Below the pieces are notes generated by a model that searched no databases, was not told the origin of the DNA, and saw nothing but the letters and a program-made list of their open reading frames with translations. Below are positions 1 through 9,386 of a stretch of DNA of 64,000 bases, piece after piece. Each line of letters begins with the position of its first letter. Positions within the stretch are counted from its first letter, which is position 1. The DNA is taken from assembly GCA_963783095.1 (NCBI GenBank), contig CAWAMR010000002.1:124001-188000 (forward strand). The letters are read 5' to 3'. A program made the translations under genes and the position numbers. This DNA comes from CAWAMR01 sp963783095 (lineage in GTDB: Bacteria; Planctomycetota; Planctomycetia; Gemmatales; Gemmataceae).

Positions 1-600
1 GTTGTCGCTCATCAGATCGCCCTGGACGTTGAACGGTGTATAGGCCTGACCCAGATAGGCTGCCCCCTGCGCGAACACGTCGCCGATCCGACCCCCTGGA
101 TTCAAGGAAACGATATTGGGCATTCCCCGGTCCACGTGCTCGCGGCACTTGGCGACAATGGATGCAGTGGCCGGCGCATCGTTCACGGTATCCACCGGTG
201 TGGCCGGAATAACGCCGGTCATGAGCCTTTTATGGCCGCCGCCATGATCGCCAAAGTTGTGCGAAATCGAGCGAACGATGGAGAATTTGTCGGCGATCGC
301 GGCATGGCGAGGCATCAATTCGCACAGGTCGATCCCGGGGACTTTGGTCCGAATGGGCTGATAGGCCCCGCGAATTTCCGTCGAGGCGTTCGGCTTCATG
401 TCGTACATATCGATGTGAGGCGGCCCACCCGGAAGCCAAACAAAGATGATGGAGGTATCCGGATCAACCTTCTTGCCCGATTCCGAAGCGCGGGCCTGCA
501 ATCGGAATAGATCGGGTAAAGTCAATCCTCCCAGGCCCAGCATTCCTGCTGCCAGAAACTCCCGACGCCCGACCGGTCCTGCACAGAAGCGAGGTTGCAT
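1..600 (-). CDS. DUF1501 family secreted protein (partial, 3' end outside window)
   Basis: Reads leftward from an ATG at 600 and is open to the window edge, so about 200 N-terminal residues are present. The N-terminus has a twin-arginine-like signal (GRREFLAAGMLGLGGLTL, about residues 11-28). The conserved DUF1501 blocks follow: VWLPGGPPHIDMYDMKP near residue 53, a region ending in RSISHNFGDHGGGH, and a block about marking time and place of the 'GRIGDVF' type. DUF1501 proteins belong to the alkaline phosphatase/sulfatase-like fold and are hugely expanded in planctomycetes, usually beside a DUF1549/DUF1553 cytochrome-like partner that would lie to the left here. The function is unknown; export by Tat is inferred from the signal. 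No frameshift is seen. Confidence 0.9.
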   Translation of the reverse strand, partial: MQPRFCAGPVGRREFLAAGMLGLGGLTLPDLFRLQARASESGKKVDPDTSIIFVWLPGGPPHIDMYDMKPNASTEIRGAYQPIRTKVPGIDLCELMPRHAAIADKFSIVRSISHNFGDHGGGHKRLMTGVIPATPVDTVNDAPATASIVAKCREHVDRGMPNIVSLNPGGRIGDVFAQGAAYLGQAYTPFNVQGDLMSDN

Positions 601-754
601 AGCAGAATTACCTTTGAATTGCGGAAAAAGGCGGGAGGGTGGGGTTAGCAAAAGCAAATTCAACAATAAGGATATTATCTTATCGGTAAGGGTGGAATGT
701 CAACTACGTTCTTTCCTCGTTTTCCTCGTTTCAAGACGAACACATATGCTGAGT

Positions 755-814
755 CGTAGCGGCGGCATCTTGCCGCCGTCCGCAACCTGTCGGCGGCAAG
801 ATGCCGCCGCTACG
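755..814. repeat. Perfect intergenic inverted repeat
   Basis: Two 24-nt arms (CGTAGCGGCGGCATCTTGCC... and its complement) enclose a 12-nt loop, just upstream of the transporter start at 852. The core word, a GGCGGC/GCCGCC palindrome around a short centre, recurs in variant form at 34989-35056 between rplJ and rplL. There is no T-run after the stem, so it is not a classical terminator. It behaves like a REP/BIME-type dispersed element. Confidence 0.85.
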
Positions 815-851
815 AAAATGCGACGCATTTAGGCAAAAGGCAAACTCATCA

Positions 852-1772
852 ATGCGCGAAGTCTCCGCCGAATCTGCCGCTCGTGGTCGCTGGTTGCTCG
901 TGATCGCTGCGATTCTGTGGAGCCTGGGCGCGTTGTTCACTCGGCTCCTCCAGCGCGACACCGTTTTCGGACTCAACGAACCGGCACTCACGCCGCTACA
1001 AATCGCATTTTTTCGAGCGCTATTCGCAGGCTTATTCTTTCTCCCTGCCATGCGCCGTCGCGATGTCGCTTTCCGGCCCCTGATGGTGGCGATGGTAGTA
1101 TGTTTCGCGGTCATGAGCGGTTTGTATATGTGCGCCCTCGGTTACGGCCCCGCTGCCAACGCAATTCTCCTTCAGAACACTTCACCCTTTTTCGTCTACC
1201 TCTTTTGCGTTTACGTGTTGCGCGAACCGGCAGACAAACGCAGTTTGGAAGCGATTCTGATTGGTCTGTCAGGTGTTGGGTTAATCATCGCAGCAGGATG
1301 GGTTCGTGAGGGAATGGGTCGGGTCGAAGTGACGGGAATGGCGCTGGGCAGCGCGATCATGTATGGAGCGGTGATTCTGTGTCTGCGCTCAATGCGTGGC
1401 CAGTCAGCGCAATGGCTGGTGATGCAGAATCATCTCGGCGCGGCGATCTGCCTGTCGATGGCAGTGTTGTTATTGTGGGGGCCCGCTTATTGGTGGGAAT
1501 GGATGACGATGCCCACGATCCGCCAACTGGTTTTCCTGATGTTCTTCGGCGCGATTCAGATGGGTTTGCCCTACTGGTTATTCGCACGAGGACTGCGAAG
1601 CATTAGCCCCCAGGAAGCGGGAGCAATCACGCTTTTGGAACCGCTCTTGAACCCGATCTGGGCTTATCTGATCGCTCCGGAAACCGAAACTCCGCCGATA
1701 ACCACGTGGATCGGCGGCGGGTTGATATTGGGGGCGCTGGCGTGGCGGTACTCGCCGCGCTCGCGAAAATGA
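852..1772 (+). CDS. EamA/DMT-family membrane transporter
   Basis: A protein of 306 residues with about ten hydrophobic segments, arranged as the two five-helix EamA repeats typical of the drug/metabolite transporter superfamily. Visible features include an N-terminal helix (WLLVIAAILWSLGALFTRLL), the charged loop after helix 2 (FFRALFAGLFFLPAMRRRD), and the second-repeat block 'LEPLLNPIWAYL' near residue 275, which is characteristic of EamA proteins. The substrate cannot be told from sequence; the family exports amino acids, nucleosides or other small metabolites. An upstream in-frame ATG at 801 lies inside an inverted repeat, so the ATG at 852 is preferred. The gene is monocistronic. Confidence 0.88.
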   Translation: MREVSAESAARGRWLLVIAAILWSLGALFTRLLQRDTVFGLNEPALTPLQIAFFRALFAGLFFLPAMRRRDVAFRPLMVAMVVCFAVMSGLYMCALGYGPAANAILLQNTSPFFVYLFCVYVLREPADKRSLEAILIGLSGVGLIIAAGWVREGMGRVEVTGMALGSAIMYGAVILCLRSMRGQSAQWLVMQNHLGAAICLSMAVLLLWGPAYWWEWMTMPTIRQLVFLMFFGAIQMGLPYWLFARGLRSISPQEAGAITLLEPLLNPIWAYLIAPETETPPITTWIGGGLILGALAWRYSPRSRK

Positions 1773-2015
1773 CCGCTTGTTTCTTTGCAAGTCCGGATTG
1801 AAGGTAAAAGTGTGCTGGCGACCACGTTGTGAGAATGGCGGACGTGGGGAGCGACGATGGACTGGAAAATCTCCAGTTGTGTCATGCGAAATACTATCGG
1901 GAGCGATATAGTAAGAGATTGAATTGGGCTGCGTCTCACAAGCGGCGTTCGAGAAGGCTTGAGTTGGATGCGTCGGAAGTCGCACTTCCTGACACGACCG
2001 AAGGAGGGTCTCACG

Positions 2016-2564
2016 ATGTCGGAAGCGTTCCGTTTTGCGGCGATCACCACTGTCCTTGGGTTGGTTTTCGGTGGCTCCGCCACGTTGGAGGCAGATGAGC
2101 CGAAGTTCCTTACCCCGGAGGAATTGGACAAGCTCCCAGCGGGCATCAAGGTTGTTCACGAGCCGAACCCGGCGCTTGCGACTCTGACGGGCAAGAGCGA
2201 GCGGCGCGCAAAGTACACTTGGTGGTACAAGACTACGGTCTCGGCCCCCGCTGGCGATGTGACAATCGTCGAGTTCGGTGCGTTCATGCGGAAGGATGGC
2301 AAGTGGGTTCACCTGGGAACCTTCACAGGCAAGCCCTACTCAACGGGCGAGTTCGCGGAATGGTACAAGTGCCCGAAAGCGATATTGAAGAAGGGCGAGT
2401 CGGTCGCCGATCCCACCAACTGGAGTTCGGCCCCTGAACTTCGTGTCGGCAAGACGCGCTGGTACTACCTGGGCATCGACTCTCAGGGGAAGAAGGTCAA
2501 GGGAGAAGCAATCATCGAACTCAAAGCGGAGATCGATCCCAAGAAACCCAAGGATTCTGAGTAA
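2016..2564 (+). CDS. Secreted conserved hypothetical protein
   Basis: A 182-residue protein with an N-terminal signal peptide (hydrophobic run about residues 6-20, followed by an acidic mature start EADEPKFL). The ATG at 2016 follows a strong ribosome-binding site (AAGGAGGG, ten bases upstream), so the longer open frame beginning at 1959 is not used. The mature part contains WWYKTTVSA and a charged Lys/Glu-rich C-terminus (IIELKAEIDPKKPKDSE). It may be a beta-rich periplasmic protein, but I recognise no family. It stands alone between a transporter and a gene-free stretch. Confidence 0.7.
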   Translation: MSEAFRFAAITTVLGLVFGGSATLEADEPKFLTPEELDKLPAGIKVVHEPNPALATLTGKSERRAKYTWWYKTTVSAPAGDVTIVEFGAFMRKDGKWVHLGTFTGKPYSTGEFAEWYKCPKAILKKGESVADPTNWSSAPELRVGKTRWYYLGIDSQGKKVKGEAIIELKAEIDPKKPKDSE

Positions 2565-2918
2565 GCGGGAATCCAAAACGCGATCAACTTGAACTATCTT
2601 CAGCACGCAGCGGGATGGTTCGACTTGTGGGTGGATAAATCAGACAATGGCGCGGAGCAGTCAGCGACCACTGAAGCCATTGCATGCCGACAATTCACTG
2701 ATCCGATCGAAACTCGACTAGCGCCGTGCCGAAAACGCTTGAGCAACGACGGTGGATTGCAATTTTGCTAAATCACTTGTGCCGCTTCCGAATGAATGTG
2801 AAGGCGCAATACGCGATCGAAGGGACGCGAATGGCGCGGTGATTCTGCGTTTTCGCTCGATGTATAGAGCGCCATCGCAAAGGTTGGCGAAGCAGAATCA
2901 TCACGGCGCGGTCATCCG
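2565..2918. other. Gene-free stretch with a weak inverted repeat
   Basis: About 350 bases separating two converging genes. No convincing coding frame, tRNA or T-tailed terminator is seen. An imperfect inverted repeat lies at roughly 2830-2915: GGCGCGGTGATTCTGCG on one side and CAGAATCATCACGGCGC on the other. It probably marks a decayed repeat element. Confidence 0.4.
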
Positions 2919-3311
2919 TCACTTTTTCTTGGTATACTCGACATCCTCTTTGTTGGTCACATCGTAAAGCACAAGTGTGGTCGCATCCAGTTTCTTGATG
3001 GTGTGCTTCTCGATAGCCGGCTTGTCGCCATTCGGTGTTACAGTAACCGTATCGCCCTCGACTTTGTAAGTAGCGATTGCAGGACCACCGGCGAATTGCA
3101 TCTTACCGTCTTTCGTATACTCGATTTCGACGGAAAGCGCGACTGCCTGGCCGCCCTTCTTTGACATTTTCCAGATGCCGACGATTTTGTCGGCATTGGT
3201 CAGCGGAGCCCCGCTTTCGCCCGGTTTGCCCCCTCCCGACGTGGTCGATGAACCGCATCCTATCCCAACGATCGCAAGGCCGGCCAGTAGCGAGATTATC
3301 GTAGCTTTCAT
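2919..3311 (-). CDS. Small lipoprotein, lipocalin-like, Gemmata paralogous-family type
   Basis: A 130-residue protein with a lipoprotein signal: hydrophobic segment then lipobox VGIGC (Cys near residue 19), followed by a Ser/Gly-rich linker. The mature part begins KIVGIWKMSKKGG and continues as a series of short predicted beta-strands (SVEIEYTKDGKM, YKVEGDTVTVTPNG, VEYTKKK). The layout resembles the small repeated Gemmata families (TIGR03066-like); the family name is tentative. The start follows GGAGGGACAA, a good ribosome-binding site. Its role is unknown; the outer or cytoplasmic membrane face is inferred from the lipobox. Confidence 0.75.
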   Translation of the reverse strand: MKATIISLLAGLAIVGIGCGSSTTSGGGKPGESGAPLTNADKIVGIWKMSKKGGQAVALSVEIEYTKDGKMQFAGGPAIATYKVEGDTVTVTPNGDKPAIEKHTIKKLDATTLVLYDVTNKEDVEYTKKK

Positions 3312-3605
3312 TTGTCCCTCCGTTATTCATCATTTGTTTAGCATCTTGCTGAGTATGAGGCGTAGAGAATCTCTGACGCTCCGGTGCGAGGTCCATTCCC
3401 GCGCCAAGCATGCGAATTCCTTTGCTTCATCACGTCGCTTGAAGACGCCCGTTGGTAAGAAAGGCCCCATTCCGGAAAATCGTTTCAGCAAAATCTGGAA
3501 AAAACGGAGAAAGTTGCCGGCAACCCGCAATTGTCTAAACTATCTTGCCTTGGTCGGTCGTGGTACACTCCGCTCAGGCGGGAACAACACGAGGCAAGAC
3601 ACCCC

Positions 3606-4181
3606 TTGGTCGACACTTCCATAAGTTTGCTGGACCGTTTGCGAATGTCGGTCGATTCGGTTTCATGGAACCGACTTGTTTCGCTCTACACTCCCCTCAT
3701 TCGCGGCTGGCTTGCCCAATACCACGTCCAGTCGGCCGATCTTGACGACCTGACTCAGGAGGTGTTCAGCACTGTCCTGCGCGAAATGCCGGAGTTTCGC
3801 CACGACCTCAGACGCGGCGCGTTTCGCCGCTGGCTCCGGAACATCGCCATCAACCGACTGCGGAATTTCTGGCGAGCGCGCCGTCATACCGCTTCCGGAA
3901 GCGCCGATTTTGAAATCCTCAATGAACTTGAGGATCCCAATAACGAATTGACTCGTCGCTGGGACGAGGAACACGACCGGTTCGTGGCTCAAAGGTTACT
4001 CGAATTGCTCGAACCCGAATTCGAACCTGCCACTTGGGCTGCCTTTCGGCTCCTGGTATTTGACGGAGGTAAAACACAAGAAGTAGCCGAAAAGCTTGGC
4101 GTCTCTCCCAATGCGGTTCGAATCGCCAAGTCGCGCGTCTTGAGCCGCTTCCGCAAGGAGGCCGACGGGTTGATCGATTGA
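3606..4181 (+). CDS. ECF-type RNA polymerase sigma factor
   Basis: About 191 residues. Region 2 is recognisable (WNRLVSLYTPLIRGWL, then DLDDLTQEVFSTVLREM and FRRWLRNIAINRLRNFWR). Region 4 lies at the C-terminus with its helix-turn-helix (TQEVAEKLGVSPNAVRIAKSRVLSRFRKE). This is the planctomycete-expanded ECF type. The frame is open further upstream to an ATG at 3531, but homology-like sequence starts at DTSISLLDRLR, so a TTG near 3606 is the likely start; this is uncertain. It abuts a Ser/Thr kinase with an N-terminal zinc-binding motif, the usual genetic partner. Together they suggest kinase-controlled sigma activity. Confidence 0.85.
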   Translation: MVDTSISLLDRLRMSVDSVSWNRLVSLYTPLIRGWLAQYHVQSADLDDLTQEVFSTVLREMPEFRHDLRRGAFRRWLRNIAINRLRNFWRARRHTASGSADFEILNELEDPNNELTRRWDEEHDRFVAQRLLELLEPEFEPATWAAFRLLVFDGGKTQEVAEKLGVSPNAVRIAKSRVLSRFRKEADGLID

Positions 4182-4258
4182 TTTTTGGTTGCGACGGCAT
4201 TATACCATTTCCTTCTGTTCATGTTTCGATAGACGAACTGATTTTGGATACGGCCCTG

Positions 4259-6196
4259 ATGATGTCAGAAATCGACGTTCATCCGACGCGAGACACCCTG
4301 AAGTCTTTCGACTCGGGCCTGCTACGACACGAGGATCAGCAGGCCGTGGAAAAGCATGTCGCCGCGTGCGAAATCTGCTGCAAAATACTAGACGATCTTC
4401 CCCAAGATGTCCTCGCAATTCGTTTGCGGAGATGGGCGGGGACGGCGATACCTGACGAAACAAAACTCAACGAAACCCAATGCGGTTACGCTCAGGATGC
4501 CCCACTCGAACTGCTCGGCCACCCTCGTTACGAGATCCTAAGTTACATCGGCTCCGGTGGAATGGGCAATGTTTACAAAGCGATCCAGCTCCGCATGCAA
4601 CGTATCGTGGCGATCAAAGTTCTTCATCAACGCCTGACAAATCGATCCGGTTTCGCCTCACAATTTCAGGAAGAGGTGAAGGGACTCGCCCGGCTGAATC
4701 ATCCCCACGTGGTGACAGCCTACGACGCGGATCAAGCGGGCGATTCGCATTTTCTCGTGATGGAATTCGTGGAAGGCGAGCGCTTCGACGAAATGGTGCG
4801 CCGGCGCGGGCCGCTTCCGCCCGCGGAGGCTTGCGAACTCATTCGTCAAGCGACCGAGGGACTGCGGCATGCGCACGAACGTGGAATGGTCCACCGGGAT
4901 ATTAAACCGCAGAACTTGATGTTGACTCATTCAGGCGTTGTGAAGGTGGTCGATTTTGGGTTGGCGCGATTAGTCCAACAAGAACAGACAACTTTGCCCG
5001 GTTCTGGCCCAACAATCGTCGGCACTCCGGACTACATGTCGCCTGAGCAAGCACGCGAACCCAATCAAGCGGACGCTAAGTCGGATCTCTATTCTCTCGG
5101 CTGCACCCTTTGGTATCTGCTCACCGGTGCCCCGCCGTTTCCGCGTCCGACGCCGTTGCAAGTCTTTCTGGCCCACCAGCACGAACCGGCGCGACCCCTA
5201 AGAGAAGTCCGCCAGGATGTCCCCGATACCGTCGCCGATGTTCTCGATCGCCTGATGGCAAAGGATCCTGCGAAAAGATACGACACCGCCGCGGAAGCGA
5301 TCGGGGCTCTTTCCGAGATCATCGAGCCGATGTCGGAGGCACCGACTTCGCGAAGCCGCCGTCGATCGCGACGGCTCGTCGGTTCCGCGGTTCTTTTGAT
5401 TGTTTGCGGTTTGGCGGCGGTTTTTGTTCACCGTCCAGACATTGATTCTGGGGTAATCACTCCAACCTTCAAAGAAGATGCGGTTTTGGAATTGGCTCCG
5501 ATGCCGCGAGAGGTCGATCCGATCGAAGTCTATAAGGGAAAGCTTGCCGAGGAGATGCTGAGTTGGCTGAAGGAAAACAACAAATGGGGTCCGGAGTCGC
5601 AGATCGTGTTGCAAACGGCCGAAGAAGTAAAGCAAAGGATCGCCAAAGCCGACGGTTTTCAGTTGATCCTTGGAAAGAGCCTCACGAAATCGGGCAGACC
5701 GGCAATTGTGGCCGCAAGGATTGGCGGCGGGTTTGAGGTGTTCGACAATCTCACCGAAATCCAACAAGAGATTCTTGCTGTAGGCGATTCGACGCGGATA
5801 GTGCGCCCGTTCCGTCATGTCAACGAATCCCGGAAGCTTCCTTTTCGCGTTGAGCTTTCGGATTTGCGGATCGATTCAGCGGACGATCTTGACCGCTATC
5901 AGCATGTGAACGGAGTCGTGAACTGCAATTTCCCCGAGCCGACCAGTGCACGAAACTGCTTGCGGCTTTCCATCTATTACAACAGTGGACGCGGGCGCGT
6001 GGGTGTCATGTACTATCCCAAGCAGAGTTTTCCCGCAGGAAGAAACCGGGTGAAATTCGCCATGCCGCCGTTGGACGGAGATTTGCTCAAGAAAGAGCGA
6101 TTGGCCCTGGTCTTCATGGAATGGGTCGACAAGCAGGATGGAGGAACCATCGTGGAAAGTAATGCCTTGATGAAATTGATCCTGTTTAAGAATTAG
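4259..6196 (+). CDS. Membrane Ser/Thr protein kinase with N-terminal zinc-finger motif
   Basis: About 645 residues. The N-terminus carries an anti-sigma-like zinc motif (EKHVAACEICC, about residues 33-43). The kinase domain is complete: glycine loop GSGGMGNVYKA, ATP lysine in VAIKVL, catalytic loop HRDIKPQNLML, DFGLAR and the APE-equivalent GTPDYMSPEQ. An Arg-rich stretch and one membrane helix (VGSAVLLIVCGLAAVFVH) follow. The roughly 250-residue outer part has no recognised domain. An in-frame TTG overlaps the sigma factor stop; the ATG pair at 4259/4262 is more plausible. The order sigma then kinase suggests the kinase senses an external signal through its C-terminal part and controls the sigma factor; this is inference. 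Confidence 0.88.
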   Translation: MMSEIDVHPTRDTLKSFDSGLLRHEDQQAVEKHVAACEICCKILDDLPQDVLAIRLRRWAGTAIPDETKLNETQCGYAQDAPLELLGHPRYEILSYIGSGGMGNVYKAIQLRMQRIVAIKVLHQRLTNRSGFASQFQEEVKGLARLNHPHVVTAYDADQAGDSHFLVMEFVEGERFDEMVRRRGPLPPAEACELIRQATEGLRHAHERGMVHRDIKPQNLMLTHSGVVKVVDFGLARLVQQEQTTLPGSGPTIVGTPDYMSPEQAREPNQADAKSDLYSLGCTLWYLLTGAPPFPRPTPLQVFLAHQHEPARPLREVRQDVPDTVADVLDRLMAKDPAKRYDTAAEAIGALSEIIEPMSEAPTSRSRRRSRRLVGSAVLLIVCGLAAVFVHRPDIDSGVITPTFKEDAVLELAPMPREVDPIEVYKGKLAEEMLSWLKENNKWGPESQIVLQTAEEVKQRIAKADGFQLILGKSLTKSGRPAIVAARIGGGFEVFDNLTEIQQEILAVGDSTRIVRPFRHVNESRKLPFRVELSDLRIDSADDLDRYQHVNGVVNCNFPEPTSARNCLRLSIYYNSGRGRVGVMYYPKQSFPAGRNRVKFAMPPLDGDLLKKERLALVFMEWVDKQDGGTIVESNALMKLILFKN

Positions 6197-6410
6197 TAGG
6201 CCTTTTCCTTTTACATTCTTACGCCAGAAGTTTTTGCTGCTGAAAGCTGCAGGCTCCTTTTGCCCTTGTAGCCCATAGTTAATCGTCCAAGGTGGCGCAG
6301 AAATACGCACCATCTGTTGGGTCGAGATTCAGTGTTCGGAAAAGACCATTACTGCTATCTTCAAGATGAGTGCTATTCCTTGATCTCACTGAACACCGAA
6401 TGCTGATTTT

Positions 6411-7021
6411 ATGCGAACCGGCGTCTTTGGCGGTACTTTTGATCCTGTCCACTTCGGCCATCTCATCATCGCCGAACAGGGCGCGAACAGGCGCATCTCG
6501 ATCGGGTTCTGCTCGTTCCCAGCGCCCGGCCTCCGCACAAACTCGACGAGAAAATCACGCCCTTCGATCGACGAGTCGAAATGCTCCAACTCGCTCTCGC
6601 CGGTCAGACCCAGCTTCAGATCGATACCATGGAGCGCGATCGAGCCGGCCCGAGCTTCACGGCCGACACGCTCACGGAGTTGCATACCCGTTATCCCGGT
6701 GATGAGTTGTTCTTGATTTTGGGTGGCGATTGTTTGGCCGATTTGCCGCGCTGGTATGAGCCGGTACGAATCATCGATCAGGCAACTTTGTTGTTTGCCG
6801 TCCGGCCCAGCTGGCCTGGGGTTTCAAAGGAAGATTTGGCGCAATCGCTTGGCTTGTCCGATCCGGCACTCATCAGATTGCAAGCGCTGGAAGTACCGCT
6901 TATTCATATTGCGAGCCGAGACTTGCGACGATGCGCCAGCCAGGGGCGCAGTTTGCTTTATCTGGTGCCGCGTGCCGTGGAAGTGTATATCCGAGAGAAG
7001 AAACTCTATTTGGTGCAGTAG
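6411..7021 (+). CDS. nadD: Nicotinate-nucleotide adenylyltransferase (one frameshift)
   Basis: NadD forms deamido-NAD from nicotinate mononucleotide and ATP. The N-terminus has the nucleotidyltransferase signature GVFGGTFDPVHFGHL with the catalytic HxGH. After a shift near 6480-6490 the next frame resumes with HLDRVLLVPSARPPHK, then FTADTLTELHTRYPG, LILGGDCLADLPRW and the C-terminal IASRDLRRC...GRSLLYLVPRAVEVYI. The family motif normally read ISSTxIR is IASRDLR here, with an arginine-serine-rich neighbourhood. The reading frame repairs with one indel in GGGCGCGAAC, so sequencing error is likely. Length after repair (about 203 residues) is normal. Confidence 0.88.
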
Positions 7022-7104
7022 CTTCCAGTTCTTTCAGGAGTTCCGAGTCAAAGACGACTGGATTCTTAACTTGGAACTTGGAACTTGGAACCTGAAGATA
7101 GGCT

Positions 7105-7611
7105 CTATCCGAACAATAACAATTGACTCCAGGGCAGTTCCTGCTCAAATTGACAGCCGATCTCGTAATAGTCGCCGCATTCTTTGCAGCTTCGCACGAT
7201 CATGGCCACCCACAAGGATTCTTCGGGTGCATTTCCGGGGCGAGCATGGAGAATGGTGCCGGTCGGGAATGGTTTAGCCATCGCAAGGCGAAGGCCGCCG
7301 GTGGAACGATCCAGGACAAATGCCTCCATGACCCGGGTCCGCTTCTTGGGATCGACGACGTGAATGGGAGTTGGAACCCCAGCGCGACGAATCCAGCGCC
7401 GTCGCTCGCTGGGTGCGGTCGAAGGTGCAATCCAGTCATCGGTAAGTTGGGGAACACCGTTGTTTGTCGCCGGCACCGGGACACGAAGTCCGCGCCTCCT
7501 TCGACCCAGGAACAAGAAGCCCAAAATAACTAAAAGTCCGCAACCAATGGCCAGCCAAAGGGTAGGATCCCGCCAGGAGATGTTCGATATTAATTTGGAC
7601 AATTCACTCAT
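7105..7611 (-). CDS. Membrane-anchored PilZ-like domain protein
   Basis: A 168-residue protein. One N-terminal membrane helix (LWLAIGCGLLVILGFLFLG, about residues 18-36) is followed by a basic patch RRRRG and a disordered linker. A PilZ-like domain follows: RRWIRRAGVPTPIHV, then DRSTGGLRLAM and a C-terminal YYEIGCQFEQEL. The arginine pair plus D-x-S-x-x-G pattern is what PilZ domains use to bind cyclic di-GMP; whether it does so here is inference. Planctomycetes have many such membrane-tethered copies of unknown output. It reads towards nadD, converging on it. Confidence 0.75.
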   Translation of the reverse strand: MSELSKLISNISWRDPTLWLAIGCGLLVILGFLFLGRRRRGLRVPVPATNNGVPQLTDDWIAPSTAPSERRRWIRRAGVPTPIHVVDPKKRTRVMEAFVLDRSTGGLRLAMAKPFPTGTILHARPGNAPEESLWVAMIVRSCKECGDYYEIGCQFEQELPWSQLLLFG

Positions 7612-7759
7612 ATCATTTGACCCAGTTCCGGAAGCATACCACCGGGAAGTCTGGATTTTCCCTTAGATTTATTCTTGGACGAAAAATGGATTCATGCAAG
7701 TAATCTGGGAAAGATTTCTTCATGGCCTGACTTAATTCCAAGGAACGTGCGAGTTTTCC

Positions 7760-8789
7760 TCACGACGACCGAATGAAGTCCTTCAGAAGAACGGTCAGTG
7801 CGTAGGCACAGCCCGCTGTCGATAGCTCTCTACCGTAGAAATCTTCCAATGAAATCACTTCGGTACGCAAAGGTTGAAAGCCTTCTCGCTCCGCTTCGAA
7901 TTCAATCCAGGCGGCCACGCAGAAACTCCCCCGAACCTGCGAGAAAGATTCTTTGCCAGGGTTCGGAGCACCGCCCGGAACTTTTGCGAATTGCTTCGAC
8001 GATCAAGGCCCGTTGTCTGGCGTAAGCCATTGATGCGAGCCGATAGGTTTCCTCTCGTGAAGTGATTTCGGGATCGCCTCCCAACATTCGCGCCAGTCGA
8101 GCGTGGGCTGCGAGAAGCGTATTCGGTCGGCCGTCGGGTGTGGCAAGGTCGTCCGGATTTTCCGGAATCATACCAAGTCGAAGATATACGTCGGCCGAGG
8201 TCGCGAACCACTCGGCAGCGATTGCCTCCTGGAGCAGGGCGAAGACCGGAGTTCTTCGGACACCCGTATAGATCAGTTCGCCGGAACCAAGCCGATCGGG
8301 ATCGGTTTTGCCGACACTGTTGGGTATGCCATCGTGAAGCGGGATGACGTCGGTCGTGGTGGAGCCTGTGTCGATCAGGAGTGCGCTTCCGGAATCGGCA
8401 AATCGACCGACGTAAGTAGCCGGCGCATGCCAGTTTGCAGCGGCCACGGTCAATGGCTTTTGCCGCGCCTCGTCGGTTGTGTGCCACTCGCCGTCCGTCC
8501 CCCAAACGTAGACTTCTTTCCCAGCGCACGCCGACTCAACCGCTTCCAGAATCGCGTGAACTCCGACACGCTTGGTCTCGAAACAATCGCAGAATTCGCC
8601 GGTCATCGTGATCGCAACCTGCTCTACGGAAGGCCACCGGTTCAATAAGTCACCAACGGCTTCGGGCAATCGCTCAGGTTGTCGCCATAATTCAAAGGGA
8701 AGCGTGAACGCTTCTCCGAGTGAAGATGCGGCTTTCAGGTTTGCCCCGCCGATATCCAGGCCGACGATGATATTTGAGGTTGTTTCCAT
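7760..8789 (-). CDS. H4MPT-linked C1-transfer pathway protein, hydantoinase A/ASKHA-like (one frameshift)
   Basis: Starts NIIVGLDIGGANLKAA, the ASKHA-type phosphate-binding motif of this family (TIGR03123-like). Later blocks include VAITMTGEFCDCFETK, LLIDTGSTTTDVIPLH and a DRLGSGELIYTGVRRTP block, all typical. The frame closes at 7902, but one shift near 7905-7912 restores FYGRELSTAGCAYALTVLL and a natural stop at 7760, giving about 343 residues. Planctomycetes carry tetrahydromethanopterin C1 genes of archaeal/methylotroph type; this protein is co-distributed with them but its step is not firmly known. No other C1 gene is in the window. Confidence 0.82.
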
Positions 8790-9031
8790 GAACGGAAGTT
8801 TATCTGCCCGGAACGCGGTCGCCTATCGATGCGACATTCGTTGTTGGGGAAACGGCATCCTCGCCCGAGTGCATTCTGAAGCGTGAGGGTTGAAATAAAA
8901 GGCGACAAGGCGGCGCAATAATCTGGCATGGCGTAACTGGAATGGTATAAAAAGACGTGCTGGTTGCATCCGTGTTCCCTTTCCTCTTCGTCAAATTGAA
9001 CCGCTCCGAAAATCGAATCGATGGAGTACCC

Positions 9032-9313
9032 ATGCCCTCACTCTTCATTTCCTACCGCCGAGCGGACAGCCCGGATACGGTCAAGCTCATCCACGAACGA
9101 CCGAAACGACGGCTGCCACGCTGGGAGATCATCTACGATCACGAGAGCATTCCGCTGGGCGAGCAGTTCCCGGAGCGGTTGCGGTCGGAAGTGGCCTCGG
9201 CGACCGTCGTACTGGTCATCATCGGCCCAAAGTGGCTGGAAATCTTGCATGAGCGCAAGAACGCCGCCGTCGATCACGTGCGGCGGAAGTGCCATCGTCG
9301 CAGCCGGCCGTGA
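9032..9313 (+). pseudogene. TIR-domain protein, truncated or frameshifted
   Basis: ATG at 9032 opens with SLFISYRRADSPDTVKLIHE, the TIR box 1 pattern, followed by DHESIPLGEQFPERLRSEVA and VVLVIIGPKWLEI. This is a bacterial TIR of the kind found at the N-terminus of multi-domain proteins. Around 9280-9295 the expected VRREVxxAL block with the catalytic glutamate is disturbed (VRRKCHRR), and nothing TIR-like can be recovered beyond about 9340 in any frame. Directly beyond lies the start of an unrelated gene on the opposite strand. The gene is probably a remnant left by rearrangement rather than a full effector. Confidence 0.7.
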
Positions 9314-9386
9314 ACAAGGCGTCCGCCTGATCGTCCGTGACTTCCGGCACTTCTTTCAGGACGACATCAAAGGCGTAAATCTTCAT
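9290..9386 (-). pseudogene. 5' fragment of a small conserved hypothetical gene
   Basis: From an ATG at 9386 (preceded by GGAG) the minus strand encodes KIYAFDVVLKEVPEVTDDQA followed by DALFTAGCDDGT. I recognise the pattern 'D-x-ADALFxAGCDDGTP' from small bacterial hypothetical proteins often seen beside toxin-antitoxin or mobile genes. After about 35 residues the resemblance stops where the fragment meets the broken end of the TIR gene. The two genes run tail to tail and both lose their 3' halves at the same junction, which points to a deletion scar. Confidence 0.5.
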
